This document shows, piece after piece, positions 53,460-63,415 of a stretch of DNA of 64,000 nucleotides. The DNA is from Geminocystis sp. NIES-3708. Its GTDB lineage: Bacteria > Cyanobacteriota > Cyanobacteriia > Cyanobacteriales > Cyanobacteriaceae. Numbering within the stretch: the stretch's first letter is position 1; every line of letters starts with the position of its first letter. The notes beneath the pieces are model-generated. The model was not told the DNA's origin, ran no database searches, and saw nothing but the letters and a program-made list of their open reading frames with translations. The stretch spans positions 682,001 to 746,000 of the forward strand of contig NZ_AP014815.1 of NCBI RefSeq assembly GCF_001548095.1, given 5' to 3'. The translations under genes were made by a program, and so were the position numbers.

Positions 53460-54380
53460 ATGAAACAATTACTTAAAGATAAAATAGACAATTTTTTATT
53501 AAAAGTAAAAATTCCTTATCTTTCTTTTTTAGTATCTCGTAATAAAGAACTTGAAAAACTTTCCACAGATTTAGAAAATATCCGTCAAAAACAACAAGAT
53601 ATTCTTGATAAATTAGGTACTAAATTTCGCTCAGAAATCGATAACAAAGATTCAAGATACTTTATCTCAAAAAACGATAACTTTCAAGTAGAAATTAAAC
53701 CATTTGATATTTATCCTCATACTTTTATTAAAGTAATAAATAATGAAAATATTTTTGAAGAAAAATTATTATATAGCCATTTAGGATTAGCAAAATTAAT
53801 TACAGACTATGAATTTAATCATGTTTTAGATATTGGTTCTCGGAATGGTACAAGTGCCAGATTATTCTCTTTTTTAGGGAAAAATGTAACAACTATCGAA
53901 ATGTCAGAAGATTTTGAAGCTGATTATGTAGGAGATTATTTAGACGTTTCTTTCCCTCATAAATTTGATGCTATTTGGTGCAGTCATGTATTAGAACATC
54001 AAAGAAATATTGGCACTTTTTTAGACAAAATATATCAAGATTTGAGAGAAGATGGTATATTAACAATTACTGTACCTTCTTCTTTATGTCCTTTAATGAT
54101 TGGACACCCAAATATTTTTACTCCTTTACATTTAGTTTATCATTTAGTTTTAGCTGGTTTTGATTGTCAAAATGCAAGAATTAAATATTATGATTGGCAA
54201 TACACAATTTTATTGAAAAAAAAGAGTAATGGTATCAAATCTATTAGTTTAGCTTCTACTCACTACCCTGATTCAACACCGATTGCTTTAGTCGAAGATT
54301 TATTGAATTATTTTCCTTTAAATATTCCTGAAAATGGTCATATTTGGGGTGAAATAGAATCTTTAAATTGGGAAATATAA
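53460..54380 (+). CDS. Class I SAM-dependent methyltransferase
   Basis: I use the ATG at 53460 (MKQLLKDKIDNFLLKVKIPY), giving 306 residues; a TTG at 53442 is in frame but adds nothing conserved. After a helical N-terminal region (LEKLSTDLENIRQKQQDILDK), the SAM-binding core has HVLDIGSRNGTSARLFSFLG (motif I), TTIEMSEDF and FDAIWCSHVLEHQRNIGTFLDKI, then GILTITVPSS. It resembles methyltransferases of polysaccharide or glycan clusters. The substrate is unknown; no partner genes adjoin it. Confidence 0.8.
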   Translation: MKQLLKDKIDNFLLKVKIPYLSFLVSRNKELEKLSTDLENIRQKQQDILDKLGTKFRSEIDNKDSRYFISKNDNFQVEIKPFDIYPHTFIKVINNENIFEEKLLYSHLGLAKLITDYEFNHVLDIGSRNGTSARLFSFLGKNVTTIEMSEDFEADYVGDYLDVSFPHKFDAIWCSHVLEHQRNIGTFLDKIYQDLREDGILTITVPSSLCPLMIGHPNIFTPLHLVYHLVLAGFDCQNARIKYYDWQYTILLKKKSNGIKSISLASTHYPDSTPIALVEDLLNYFPLNIPENGHIWGEIESLNWEI

Positions 54381-54404
54381 ATTAAAAATTATCATTGATT
54401 AATG

Positions 54405-54902
54405 TTAACTATTAAAGTCTTCAAATGCTAGGCGAATTTGCTCCAAACGACGACGATTCACTCCCAAATCTGACTCTCCTAAACGAGAAGCAGAACGCCA
54501 ATATATCATATTTTTATCTGAGGGAAAATAAAATTCCCCATCATCTACAAAACCCATAATTTTACTTCGAGATTCTGTGCGAATATAATTCTCTTTTTGT
54601 TCAACAATTTTTGTGTTTGGTACTACAGATAAAATTTTCACTAGAGAATTAAAGGCTTGAGTACGATCACCTTCATATTGTAAAGGATCAATATAATGAT
54701 TTTCATCACCATCTTGACTGACAACACAATTAGGAGAAGGAGGACAATTAAGTAGTTTTCCATCGGTTACACCTAAATTAGGTATCTTTCCTTCAAAGTG
54801 AAAAATAGCCCCGAAAATCGGCAAATGTGGAGAAAAAGACAGATAAAATGAAGAAAAAGAAAGAATAAATATAGTAAAAAGTGAAACAATTGACGTTAGC
54901 AT
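54405..54902 (-). CDS. DUF1499-family protein
   Basis: The 165-residue protein starts with a signal-anchor (residues 5-24, IVSLFTIFILSFSSFYLSF), and then a DUF1499 domain: LLNCPPSPNCVVSQ with two Cys, EYHYIDPLQYEGD-type (NHYIDPLQYEGDRTQAF), IRTESRSKIMGFVDDGEFYF, and the end IYWRSASRLGESDLGVNRRRLEQIR. The last stretch is the strongest family marker. The function of DUF1499 is not known; several members are chloroplast or thylakoid lumen proteins. It converges with the methyltransferase. Confidence 0.88.
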   Translation of the reverse strand: MLTSIVSLFTIFILSFSSFYLSFSPHLPIFGAIFHFEGKIPNLGVTDGKLLNCPPSPNCVVSQDGDENHYIDPLQYEGDRTQAFNSLVKILSVVPNTKIVEQKENYIRTESRSKIMGFVDDGEFYFPSDKNMIYWRSASRLGESDLGVNRRRLEQIRLAFEDFNS

Positions 54903-55307
54903 AGCAGGATTTAGTTTTTTATGGTTCTGATAAAAATCTAAGTTATAGTAAGATAGATTTTCTTTTTAAGAATACTATTAATTCGCAATCAATAGAAACT
55001 CATTTCCAATATTTAATGCAAGTAGTCTTATCTTTTAATCAAAACTAGGTCTTAGATGAGATTTTTAATAATTTGATTAGTTTAGACTAACATTTCTTTA
55101 CACAAATATCTTATTTTCTGCATATCTCTGCTCTAACCCTAATGCACCATAGAAGTTTATAAATGAAGATAACAAAATTTATTGTTATGATTAAAGACTC
55201 TTTTCCAAAAACCTATCTCTAAATATATGTAAAATTTTATGTATTTCTACTAATGAAAAAGAAATATAATAATAAAATTAAGAGCATAAAATAAGATTTC
55301 TACTTGA

Positions 55308-55820
55308 ATGGAAATAAATACTGATAATCAAGTATTTTTAATCATGGAACAACTCAAAAATCAACTCAAAAAAATTTGTTCTTCATCACTTTTTTTCCAG
55401 TGGAATTTGGGTTTATTTTACTAATTATAAAATTTTCGCTAGATCACAATATGATATTAATATTTATGCCTTTTCTAAGGCGATTATTAGTCCATTAGTG
55501 GCGGCTAAAGCCGTGGTAATTATTACATGACTCCTATATTAAATAATTATAGTGAATAATTTTACTTTGCCAATATACTACATAAAATTTTTCTTTAGAC
55601 TTTTGCGGTTTTTGTGATTAGCGTTATTGAAAATCTTTTCTATACTTATAAGGAAACTAAAGCCATTGGAGGGGCGATAGAGCTATTTTTAGAAACCTGT
55701 CATTTTTCTTATTTTTTAGCAGTAACTTTATGTGTATCAGTGATTTTTTGATTCATAATATTTTCCGAGAAATTGATAATTATCTAGGGAAAGGAAACTT
55801 GAGTAAATGATTTTTTGCTT
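55308..55820 (+). pseudogene. Decayed membrane-protein gene with several frameshifts and stops
   Basis: On the plus strand, protein-like pieces occur in order but in changing frames: MEINTDNQVFLIMEQLKNQL from 55308; VYFTNYKIFARSQYDINIYA and FSKAIISPLVAAKAVVIIT to a stop near 55529; VISVIENLFYTYKETKAIGG and AIELFLETCHFSYFLAVTLC to a stop at 55749; then NIFREIDNYLGKGNLSK. The pieces read like one conserved cyanobacterial membrane protein with at least three helices. Sequence 55820-55990 still has scattered coding-like stretches (EVLVKKYLDNEFKVEIFSN). The preceding gap 54903-55307 is AT-rich and I see nothing in it. Confidence 0.6.
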
Positions 55821-56035
55821 AAAAATAATCTGAAATAACATAACATTATTGATGAGTTGAAAAATATTAAATATTAGTTTTTATCAGAAGTTTTAGTTAA
55901 AAAATATTTAGACAATGAATTTAAAGTTGAGATTTTTAGCAATATCTTGGGCTGTAGCTCAAATAAATATGGTTATTTCAATTAAGTTTGAGACACGTTG
56001 AAAAAATTTTGTAGGGTTGGCATCGCCTACTATCT

Positions 56036-56101
56036 AGGTTTTTGAGATAAATATTACTGTTCTTAAACTGTTTCATTCTTATTTGAAACGACTATATATA
56101 T
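56036..56101 (+). repeat. Left arm of a 65-bp inverted repeat (IS-end-like)
   Basis: AGGTTTTTGAGA ... AAACTGTTTCATTCTTATTT ... GACTATATAT matches, inverted, the right arm at 57000-57062 (about 85% by eye in the conserved parts). The outward form suggests the ends of two separate elements, with the intact gene at 56428 between them. Just upstream, GTAGGGTTGGCATCGCCTAC (56012-56031) is a short palindrome of a type dispersed in cyanobacteria. Confidence 0.6.
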
Positions 56102-56219
56102 CAAAAGAAAAAAATAGTTATTTTACCAAGAAAGAATAAATTATTATCGTCAGGTACGACAATTAATCAAAATGTATAGTACTGAAAATCTTGTATATAA
56201 TATAATAAGGGAAATAACA

Positions 56220-56353
56220 AAAAGTGCAGGACATAAAGTTCTATTTTTACCCAAATCCCCCCAGATTTGAATCTGATTAAACATGATTTCAAGGCATTGA
56301 AAAAGATTATTATTGTGAGATTTAGTACTCTATTTTTACTTGAAATGACTATA
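56220..56353 (+). pseudogene. IS630-type transposase 3' relic
   Basis: The plus strand reads GHKVLFLP (56229-56252) and, after a frameshift, PDLNLIKHDFKALKKI (56261-56308). This is the C-terminal DDE strand of IS630-type transposases (usually GHxxxFLPPYSPDLNxIEHDFxALK), with the catalytic Glu changed to Lys. It is followed by ACTTGAAATGACTATA (56338-56353), which resembles the two 65-bp arms' ends and is probably the old element terminus. The rest of 56102-56427 holds nothing further. Confidence 0.6.
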
Positions 56354-56427
56354 ACAATTAATTTTCTGAATAATAAATAATCGTTATATGAAAAGTTAGT
56401 TAATAAATATCATCAAAAGAATTGACA

Positions 56428-56901
56428 ATGACAAAGCCTGAAAAAGATATTGAATTAGAAAGAGACATTCTCAAAGATAGAAAATTCTCTCTAGCAGAAT
56501 TAATAGGCAAAGAAGGAGGTAGTTTTCTTAAAGGAGAATCTCCAGTACCAAAAATAGTTCAATTAAAAACAGAAATCAAACTTTTTATTAGTAATAATCT
56601 AAAAGATTTATCGGGTGCATTACAAGCCGTTTTAAATGATAAAGTTGATGGAGAAGACGAAAAAATAAGTTCTCATCAAGAAAAACCTCTTCAAGCTTTA
56701 CAATTAATGATTGAAGAAATTATCAGTAATGAGCATATATATCACCAATTTGTTAAACAGGTAGATTTAAAATGGGGAAATATGAATGGTGAACGTCCTC
56801 ATTTTCAACTACCAGGTCAACCACCTCACCCAGATGATGAATATACTCATGAATCAGTAAAAACACAATTAATAAATCTACTAAAAATTATTCCAAAATA
56901 A
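56428..56901 (+). CDS. Conserved hypothetical protein in a decayed-element region
   Basis: The start is the ATG at 56428 (MTKPEKDIELERDILKDRKF); the TTG at 56422 is in frame but less likely. The 157-residue soluble protein has FSLAELIGKEGGSFLKGESPVPKIVQLKTEIKLFI, a helical middle, and a strongly patterned end QVDLKWGNMNGERPHFQLPGQPPHPDDEYTHESVKTQLINLL. I recall similar proteins in other cyanobacteria, without function. There is no Cys and no membrane segment. It is the only intact gene in a 2.4-kb stretch of pseudogenes and element ends. Confidence 0.7.
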   Translation: MTKPEKDIELERDILKDRKFSLAELIGKEGGSFLKGESPVPKIVQLKTEIKLFISNNLKDLSGALQAVLNDKVDGEDEKISSHQEKPLQALQLMIEEIISNEHIYHQFVKQVDLKWGNMNGERPHFQLPGQPPHPDDEYTHESVKTQLINLLKIIPK

Positions 56902-56988
56902 TAATCAAATTCCATCTCAAAGGTGATAAATATATTAATTTTGTACTTACTTTTTCTATTTGTTCTCTGATAATTTCTTCTATAAATT

Positions 56989-57062
56989 TACCTGAATTCG
57001 ATATATAGTCATTTTAAATAAGAATGAAACAGTTTAATAATATTAAAAATTCTCAAAAACCT
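56989..57062 (-). repeat. Right arm of the 65-bp inverted repeat, joined to a MITE end
   Basis: GATATATAGTC...AAATAAGAATGAAACAGTTT...TCTCAAAAACCT (57000-57062) is the inverted partner of 56036-56101. Directly left, TTACCTGAATTCGATATATA (56989-57008) matches the MITE terminus. The remainder of the 56902-57366 gap contains only the ftsH terminator and AT-rich sequence. Confidence 0.6.
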
Positions 57063-57190
57063 TGATTTGTGAGCATTATTCATCCTGAACATTTTTTCTA
57101 ACTGTCTCAGTGTTATTTTAATTAACTATAAAAATAGATGATTCTCGTTGATAGGCTTAAAAAGATATTTTATTGATTCACAAAAAAATT

Positions 57191-57231
57191 AAAAAAAATG
57201 GACAGATATTAAGAATTTTTTTATCTGTCCA
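57191..57231 (-). terminator. Rho-independent terminator of ftsH
   Basis: On the minus strand, TGGACAGATA and TATCTGTCCA form a perfect 10-bp stem with a 13-nt loop, followed by eight T (A-run 57191-57198). It lies 135 bp after the ftsH stop and is the clearest intrinsic terminator in this window. Confidence 0.8.
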
Positions 57232-57366
57232 ATCTTTTATTTATCCATCTGTCTTGTCTTGATCATTTTTATTCTGTAGAACTAAGATGTAAATCTAGTT
57301 TCTATGGCACCAATCGCACTATATACTAATTACTCCTTTTGATCAAAAAAACCTGTTCTGAAAAAT

Positions 57367-59250
57367 TTATATTTGGGGTACAAATTGTTCTTTTTCAGGT
57401 ACAGTTGTATATTCAGCTACGATTTGACGAAACTCTTCGCCGTCAATGGTTTCTTTTTCAATGAGTAAATCAACTAGACGATCAATAACTTCCCGATTTT
57501 CACGAATAATTTGACGGGCGATTTGATGTCCATGTTCAGCTAACATTTTGATTTGAGCATCAATACGAGCAGCACTTTCTTCAGAATATTCCGCACGATT
57601 CATAAAACCGCCACCGAGGAAGACTTCTCCTCCTTGTCCTTCTAGGGAAAGAGGCCCTAAATCACTCATCCCGAAACGTGTCACCATCTGACGTGCCATG
57701 CCTGTTACCTGCTGTAAATCACCTCCTGCACCAGTAGTTACTTCATCATCCCCAAAAACTTCTTCTTCTGCGGCTCTTCCACCCATTGCCCCGGCAATTC
57801 TCGCCATTAACTGAGCTTTGGTTGTTAATCCTTGTTCTTCGTTGGGAGTAAACCATGTTAAACCTTGAGCTTGTCCGCGAGGAATTAAGGTTACTTTTTG
57901 TACAGGATCATGATCTTTAACTAAAGTACCAACTATCGCATGACCAACTTCATGATAAGCAATTAAGCGTTTACTTTTACTATCGACTAATGGAGTGCCT
58001 TCCATACCAGCGATGACACGATCAACGGCTGCATCAATTTCTGATAAGGTAATTTCGGGTTTACGACGACGGGCAGTTAAAATAGCTGCTTCGTTGAGCA
58101 AGTTAGCTAAATCTGCACCACTGAATCCAGGGGTACGACGGGCGATCGCCTCAAGAGAGACACTAGAAGCTAATTTTTTGTTTCGGGCATGAACATCCAA
58201 AATACCCATTCTGCCTTTAAAATCAGGGGGATCAACCATTACTTGACGGTCAAAACGACCCGGACGCATTAACGCTGAATCAAGGACATCTGCACGGTTA
58301 GTAGCGGCAATGACGATGATTCCAGTGTTACCTTCAAAACCATCCATTTCCGTTAATAATTGGTTCAAAGTTTGTTCTCTTTCATCGTTGCCACCGCCGA
58401 TACCTGCACCTCTTTGTCTTCCCACAGCGTCAATCTCATCAATAAAGATTAAACAAGGAGCATTTTCTTTCGCTTTTTTGAATAAATCCCGTACACGAGA
58501 AGCACCAACACCGACAAACATTTCTACAAATTCTGAACCAGAAATGCTGAAGAAAGGCACACCAGCTTCCCCAGCGATGGCTTTAGCTAGTAAAGTTTTA
58601 CCCGTACCAGGAGGTCCTACAAGTAAAACACCTTTAGGAATTCTTGCACCAACGGCGGTGAATTTTTCGGGTTGCTTAAGGAAAGTAACAACTTCTTCTA
58701 ACTCTTCTTTTGCTTCTTCAATACCAGCCACGTCATCAAATTGAATTCCTGTTTTAGCATCCATTTGAAAACGAGCTTTGGATTTGCCAAAATTCATGGC
58801 TTGTCCTGGTCCTCCGGGCATATTACTAGAACGACGGAAGAGGAAGAATAAAGAGGCAATCAATAGCACTGGAAAAACTAAGTTACCTAAAATACCCCAG
58901 ATAGCACCTTCATTACGCAAAGGATGTGAATCGAAATTAATTCCAGATTCTCTTAACTTAGTGATTAATTCGGGAGATGTACCGGGTAAATCAACTCTTA
59001 ACCTTTGTACTTGACGTAATTCAGGATCGATCGCCTCAACGATTGCTGTACGTCCATTTTCATATAAATCAACACTGCTGACTCTGCCTTTTTCTATATA
59101 TTCTAAGAATCTTCCATAAGTCATACGAGTACTAGCCGTATTATTACTGTCATCATTTATATTTGTAGCAAAACTACCCTGCCAAATGAAAAAGCCGATT
59201 ACTAAAAATGGTATTGTCCATAATAGGACTGTACGCCAAGATAATTTCAT
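57367..59250 (-). CDS. ftsH: ATP-dependent zinc metalloprotease FtsH (FtsH2-type)
   Basis: The 627-residue thylakoid/plasma-membrane AAA+ protease degrades damaged photosystem II D1 and other membrane proteins. It has an N-terminal TM (about 7-25), lumenal domain, second TM (about 112-136), Walker [14 protein letters not shown], Walker [20 protein letters not shown] with [12 protein letters not shown], and zinc site HEVGH in [21 protein letters not shown]-terminal landmarks include [21 protein letters not shown]. Both length (627) and sequence fit the FtsH2 (Slr0228) group, the main partner with FtsH3 in PSII repair. HIP1 lies inside (58141). A clear terminator follows. Confidence 0.97.
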   Translation of the reverse strand: MKLSWRTVLLWTIPFLVIGFFIWQGSFATNINDDSNNTASTRMTYGRFLEYIEKGRVSSVDLYENGRTAIVEAIDPELRQVQRLRVDLPGTSPELITKLRESGINFDSHPLRNEGAIWGILGNLVFPVLLIASLFFLFRRSSNMPGGPGQAMNFGKSKARFQMDAKTGIQFDDVAGIEEAKEELEEVVTFLKQPEKFTAVGARIPKGVLLVGPPGTGKTLLAKAIAGEAGVPFFSISGSEFVEMFVGVGASRVRDLFKKAKENAPCLIFIDEIDAVGRQRGAGIGGGNDEREQTLNQLLTEMDGFEGNTGIIVIAATNRADVLDSALMRPGRFDRQVMVDPPDFKGRMGILDVHARNKKLASSVSLEAIARRTPGFSGADLANLLNEAAILTARRRKPEITLSEIDAAVDRVIAGMEGTPLVDSKSKRLIAYHEVGHAIVGTLVKDHDPVQKVTLIPRGQAQGLTWFTPNEEQGLTTKAQLMARIAGAMGGRAAEEEVFGDDEVTTGAGGDLQQVTGMARQMVTRFGMSDLGPLSLEGQGGEVFLGGGFMNRAEYSEESAARIDAQIKMLAEHGHQIARQIIRENREVIDRLVDLLIEKETIDGEEFRQIVAEYTTVPEKEQFVPQI

Positions 59251-59430
59251 AATTTTCTTATTTTATTATTTGATGGAGTTGAATAAGTAGTTAACTTGTT
59301 CTAATCTCTGTTTTTTACTTAATATCAATTGTAACAACTATTTCTTAACTAAACTTAACATAACTCTCATTTTTTGTGCAACGAAGGAAAAAATTAATTT
59401 TTGATTATTGATTGTTAACTGTTCATTGAT

Positions 59431-60192
59431 TTAATAGTCTCGTTTTTCAATACAACTTCTAATTTCGTTGAGATCAATGTATCTATCAGTAGCATTTCGC
59501 AGTTCACGAGCAATCATACCATCAGTGGATACTACTGTAATATGGGTATTTTTGGATCTTAAAAGTTCGATAGCTCTTTCAAAATCACCATCACCGCTAA
59601 ATAAAACCACTCGATCATATTGATCAACGGTGTTAAACATATCAACCACAATTTCAATATCAAGGTTTGCTTTCTGAGAAAAACGCCCAGAACTATCATC
59701 GTAATACTCTTTAAGTATCTTTGTCCGCACTGTATAACCGAGGCTAATTAAAGCATCTCGAAAACCTCGTTGATCTTGAGAATCTTTTAATCCTGTGTAC
59801 CAAAAAGAATTAATTAACATAAATCCTGATTCTTCGGAAAAAAAATCAATTACTTTGCGAGGATCGAAAAACCAACCGTTTTTTTGTTGAGCATAAAACA
59901 TATTATTTCCATCAACAAATATAGAGATTCTATCTCTAAGTCTGTGCTGACTAATATGATGATTATGATGATTGTGATTTATTTCTGTATTAGTTGAATT
60001 AATAATAGTAGTTGAATTAACTTGATATTCTGGATTATATTCAGGTCTAGGAATTAATTGCGGTTTAGGATTTAAAACATTATGCCCATTATTTTCTTCG
60101 GTATAATTTGTAGTTGAATTTAGTTCTGAATTTAATTCTAAATACTTTTTTTCAAGGCTATAATTGCTATTATTAAGGTCAAAGTTGTGCAT
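59431..60192 (-). CDS. NYN-domain (LabA/DUF88-type) protein
   Basis: The 253-residue protein has a low-complexity Asn-rich N-terminus (about 1-85), ending with His-rich HNHHNHHISQHRLRDR, then an NYN domain: RISIFVDGNNMFYAQQKNGWFFDPRKVIDFFS (first catalytic Asp), AKLDIEIVVDMFNT-type (NLDIEIVVDMFNTVDQ) and VVLFSGDGDFERAIELLRSKNTHITVVSTDG. NYN domains are PIN-like metal-dependent ribonucleases; the acidic residues (D in VDGNN, VVD, DGDF) are kept. The cyanobacterial relative LabA acts in circadian output, but assignment to that role is inference. The 361-bp upstream gap 60193-60553 is AT-rich and holds no gene that I can see. Confidence 0.88.
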   Translation of the reverse strand: MHNFDLNNSNYSLEKKYLELNSELNSTTNYTEENNGHNVLNPKPQLIPRPEYNPEYQVNSTTIINSTNTEINHNHHNHHISQHRLRDRISIFVDGNNMFYAQQKNGWFFDPRKVIDFFSEESGFMLINSFWYTGLKDSQDQRGFRDALISLGYTVRTKILKEYYDDSSGRFSQKANLDIEIVVDMFNTVDQYDRVVLFSGDGDFERAIELLRSKNTHITVVSTDGMIARELRNATDRYIDLNEIRSCIEKRDY

Positions 60193-60553
60193 AAAAATAA
60201 CATCTTATTTAATAAGGTAAAAATAAAAATAGAATAGTTTTTTTTGATATATATTTATGATTATATTCTATACTAATTTTTAAAGATTTAGCCATAGAAT
60301 TTAGAACTTAAAAGACTCTAAATACTTTTCAAACAATACTTTTCTTCTAAATATTTGGTAACAAAATATACTTTTAAATAAGTACCTAAATGTATATTTA
60401 ATTTTTAAATTATTAATTAGTTTGTATTTGTTTTTAGTATTATTTTTATCTAAAAAGTATATAGATAAATAGAGAAAGTTACTATAAAATTCAAATTATC
60501 TAATTTTTTAGTAATAGATAATATAACTATAAATAAATAATAAAATAGAATAA

Positions 60554-61384
60554 TTAATTAAAATTTTCGGGATAAGAACACCAATCACTCCATCCCCCTG
60601 CATATAATTTACAATGATGAATATTAATGGTTTTTAAAGCAAAAATATCGACACAAGCCGTTACTCCTGAACCACAATACACAATAATTTCCTGATAATT
60701 TTTATATTGATGCCAAATTGCCTCTAATTCTGTCACTGATTTGAGGTTGCTATTAGTAGTCATATCTTGCCAAAAAACGTTTTTAGCAGATGGAATACTA
60801 CCAGCTACAGGATCAATCGGTTCAACTTTTCCCTGATAGCGTTCACGCGCTCTAGCATCAATAATGACTGTAGAATCAGAGTTTTGATGATTTTTTACAT
60901 AATCAATATCTACCAACCAGTTAGATTGCGGTTGTACAGAAAATGATCCTTGACTAAAACTAGGCTTTCTACTATTTATAGGATAATTGAGTCGAATCCA
61001 CTCTTGCCAACCACCATCAAGAATAAACACTTGATTATGACCTAAATATTGTAGTAACCACCACAAACGAGAAGCAAAAGCAAAACGAGAATCATCATAG
61101 ACTATGACATTAGTCTGATTTTTGATAATACCAATAGCCTTTAATTTTTCAGCAAAAATCTCAAGATTAGGTAACGGATGCCTTCCGCCATGAGTTTGAA
61201 TTAGACTTGACAGATCTTTGTTTAAATCTAAATAATAAGCATTTTCAATATGGCTTTGGTTATATTGTTGATAACCCCAATCACTTTCAGAAAGACGAAA
61301 GCGACAATCAATAATTTTGACGTTAGGATTATCTATATTCTCTCTGAGCCATTGTGCTGAGACGATAGTCTGAGTTTGACCCAT
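60554..61384 (-). CDS. Two-domain rhodanese (thiosulfate/3-mercaptopyruvate sulfurtransferase)
   Basis: The 276-residue protein has two rhodanese domains. The N-terminal inactive one contains VSAQWLRENIDNPNVKIIDCRF, NAYYLDLNKDL, and WWLLQYLGHNQVFILDGGWQEW. The C-terminal active domain contains IDARARERYQGKVEPIDPVAGSIPSAKN and active-site loop VYCGSGVTACVDIFAL with the persulfide Cys. The loop CGSGVTA agrees with members using mercaptopyruvate or thiosulfate. It moves sulfane sulfur to cyanide or other thiols in the cytoplasm. It may serve sulfur metabolism together with sir and sufE, which are elsewhere in this window. It stands alone. Confidence 0.93.
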   Translation of the reverse strand: MGQTQTIVSAQWLRENIDNPNVKIIDCRFRLSESDWGYQQYNQSHIENAYYLDLNKDLSSLIQTHGGRHPLPNLEIFAEKLKAIGIIKNQTNVIVYDDSRFAFASRLWWLLQYLGHNQVFILDGGWQEWIRLNYPINSRKPSFSQGSFSVQPQSNWLVDIDYVKNHQNSDSTVIIDARARERYQGKVEPIDPVAGSIPSAKNVFWQDMTTNSNLKSVTELEAIWHQYKNYQEIIVYCGSGVTACVDIFALKTINIHHCKLYAGGWSDWCSYPENFN

Positions 61385-61523
61385 TCTTTATAGTGTTAAT
61401 TAAATGATAAATAAATATATGATAAATAAAAATATATAGCTATTAGTTTAGCTTTATAGTTGAACTAAATATAATTAGCTACTAATGAATTTTAACAGTC
61501 AAAACTCCCCAATGACCAAATTC

Positions 61524-63236
61524 TTAATTCTTGACCAAATTATTCCCTACACGAGATCGAGCAATACGATAACTTAAGATGATGACTGGTAAAATCCCTA
61601 CTAAAATAATTGTCAATGCTGGAGCAGAGGCTTCTATCAGTCTTTCATCGGAAGCATATTGATAAACTCTCACCGCAAGAGTATCAAAGTTAAAGGGACG
61701 CATTACTAATGTAGCTGGTAATTCTTTTAAAACATCTACAAATACTAGCATGACGGCAGTTAAAATTCCTCCCCACATTAAGGGTAAATGTACTTTAAAT
61801 AAGGTCGAAAATGCTCCATATCCTAAACTACGAGAAGCATCATCAAGGTTCGGTTTGATCTTGCTCAAACTTGATTCAACGGTATTAAAAGAGACAGCTA
61901 AAAATCTAACTAAATACGCATAAATTAAACCGAAAATTGTACCACTTAATAATAATCCTGTGGAAATATTAAAATTATTCATCATCCAAGCGTCAAGACT
62001 ATTATCAAAATTACCTAAAGGGATTAAAATACCCACTGCAATTACTGAACCAGGTATTGCATAACCCATAGAAGCAATTCGCACAGAAATATTAATGATA
62101 AAATGAGGAATTAATCTTTGTCCATAAGCCATAAAAAAACCAACAATAATAGCAATAAATGCACTAATAATAGCAAGAATAAAACTATTTTTTGATAGTT
62201 CCCAAAAGCTATCATTTAAAGTTTCTTCTTGATTACTTAAAGTTAAATTTAATAGGTATATACTGGGAATAATAAATCCTAAAATCACTGGAATTGAACA
62301 CAAAATAAAAGCTAAACTTCCTCTAAAAAAATTAAGGCTATACCGAGGTAATTTTTGGTTACTATTGTTAGTTTGATAATAACGGGCTTGTGATCGAGAT
62401 AATCTTTCTACCACAATTAAAATAACGATAAACACCATTAAAAAAGATGCTAATTGTGCCGCCGCGACTCTTTCTCCCATGCCAAACCATGTACGATAAA
62501 TTCCTGTAGTAAAAGTACTTACTCCAAAATATTGTACTGTGCCAAAATCATTAAGAGTTTCCATGAGTGCTAGTGCCAAACCAGCTACAATGGAAGGGCG
62601 TGAAGCGGGTAAAGCTACTTTTATAAAACTTTGCCAAGGATTATAACCCAATGAACGACTTGCTTCTAGGGTACAAACTGATTGTTCTAAAAAAGCTACC
62701 CTTGCTAAAAGATAAACGTATGGATACAGTACTAATACTAACATAGCGATCGCTCCCCACATATTACGAATAGATGGAAACCAATAATCATCAATACTTT
62801 CCCAAGCAAAAATACTTCTGAGCCAAGTTTGTACGGGACCAAAATATGACAACATATCCGTGTAACTAAAAGCAAGAATATAAGCTGGTGCGGCTAAAGG
62901 CATTAACAGTAACCACTCTAAAATATTAGAACCAATAAATTCGCACATGGTAACTAACCAAGCACAACCTACTCCAATGATTAAAACTCCAACCGTTACT
63001 CCTAACATTAAGTAAAGAGTATTGAGGATATAATCTTTTAAAACCGTATCAATTAAATGTTGCCAAATATCTTGATGATCAGCAAAAATACCCATCAAAA
63101 CACTAAAAATAGGTACAGAAATCAACAAAGCTACCACTATTACGGATAAATACCATAAATAAATTGGCATATTATTGAATAACTGTTTAAATATAAGATT
63201 ACTTTTTCTTCCCGTAGGAGAATCTACTTCAAACAT
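61524..63236 (-). CDS. futB: Iron(III) ABC transporter permease (FutB/FbpB-type)
   Basis: The 570-residue protein is a fused double permease with about twelve TMs, each half bearing an EAA-type loop: CTLEASRSLGYNPWQSFIKVALPASRPSI (about 185-213) and DDASRSLGYGAFSTLFKVHLPLMWGGI (about 470-496). Motifs EAxRSLG...PLxxP are typical of FbpB/SfuB/FutB, which import ferric iron released by the periplasmic binding protein FutA, with ATPase FutC. Neither partner is in this window. A Fur-type box was not found upstream (63237-63345). Symbol is by analogy; a molybdate or thiamine permease would be shorter. HIP1 lies inside (62745). Confidence 0.85.
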   Translation of the reverse strand: MFEVDSPTGRKSNLIFKQLFNNMPIYLWYLSVIVVALLISVPIFSVLMGIFADHQDIWQHLIDTVLKDYILNTLYLMLGVTVGVLIIGVGCAWLVTMCEFIGSNILEWLLLMPLAAPAYILAFSYTDMLSYFGPVQTWLRSIFAWESIDDYWFPSIRNMWGAIAMLVLVLYPYVYLLARVAFLEQSVCTLEASRSLGYNPWQSFIKVALPASRPSIVAGLALALMETLNDFGTVQYFGVSTFTTGIYRTWFGMGERVAAAQLASFLMVFIVILIVVERLSRSQARYYQTNNSNQKLPRYSLNFFRGSLAFILCSIPVILGFIIPSIYLLNLTLSNQEETLNDSFWELSKNSFILAIISAFIAIIVGFFMAYGQRLIPHFIINISVRIASMGYAIPGSVIAVGILIPLGNFDNSLDAWMMNNFNISTGLLLSGTIFGLIYAYLVRFLAVSFNTVESSLSKIKPNLDDASRSLGYGAFSTLFKVHLPLMWGGILTAVMLVFVDVLKELPATLVMRPFNFDTLAVRVYQYASDERLIEASAPALTIILVGILPVIILSYRIARSRVGNNLVKN

Positions 63237-63289
63237 AAAATATGGAGAGTTAATATATAAAGATGAACCTTATATTATCACAGGCAATA

Positions 63290-63328
63290 GACTAAGGAGA
63301 CTAGCAGATTAGGAAGACTAAAAGATTT
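63290..63328. repeat. GACTAAGGAGACTAGCAGA-type purine-rich repeat
   Basis: Units of GACTAAGGA/GACTAGCAGA/AGACTAAAAGA between futB and psbI. It is the same type as 51786-51862 and as stretches inside the MITE. Confidence 0.5.
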
Positions 63329-63415
63329 GTAAATAAATCAAATTTTATGAGAATATTTACTCTCCTCTTTGCGATAAGATATATTAAGCATCAAATCATT
63401 GGAGTATATAAAAAA

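Noticed and set aside
58310-58744. 144-residue plus-strand ORF antisense to ftsH
   Set aside because: Shadow of a highly conserved AAA+ region; Ser/Pro-rich and without family resemblance.
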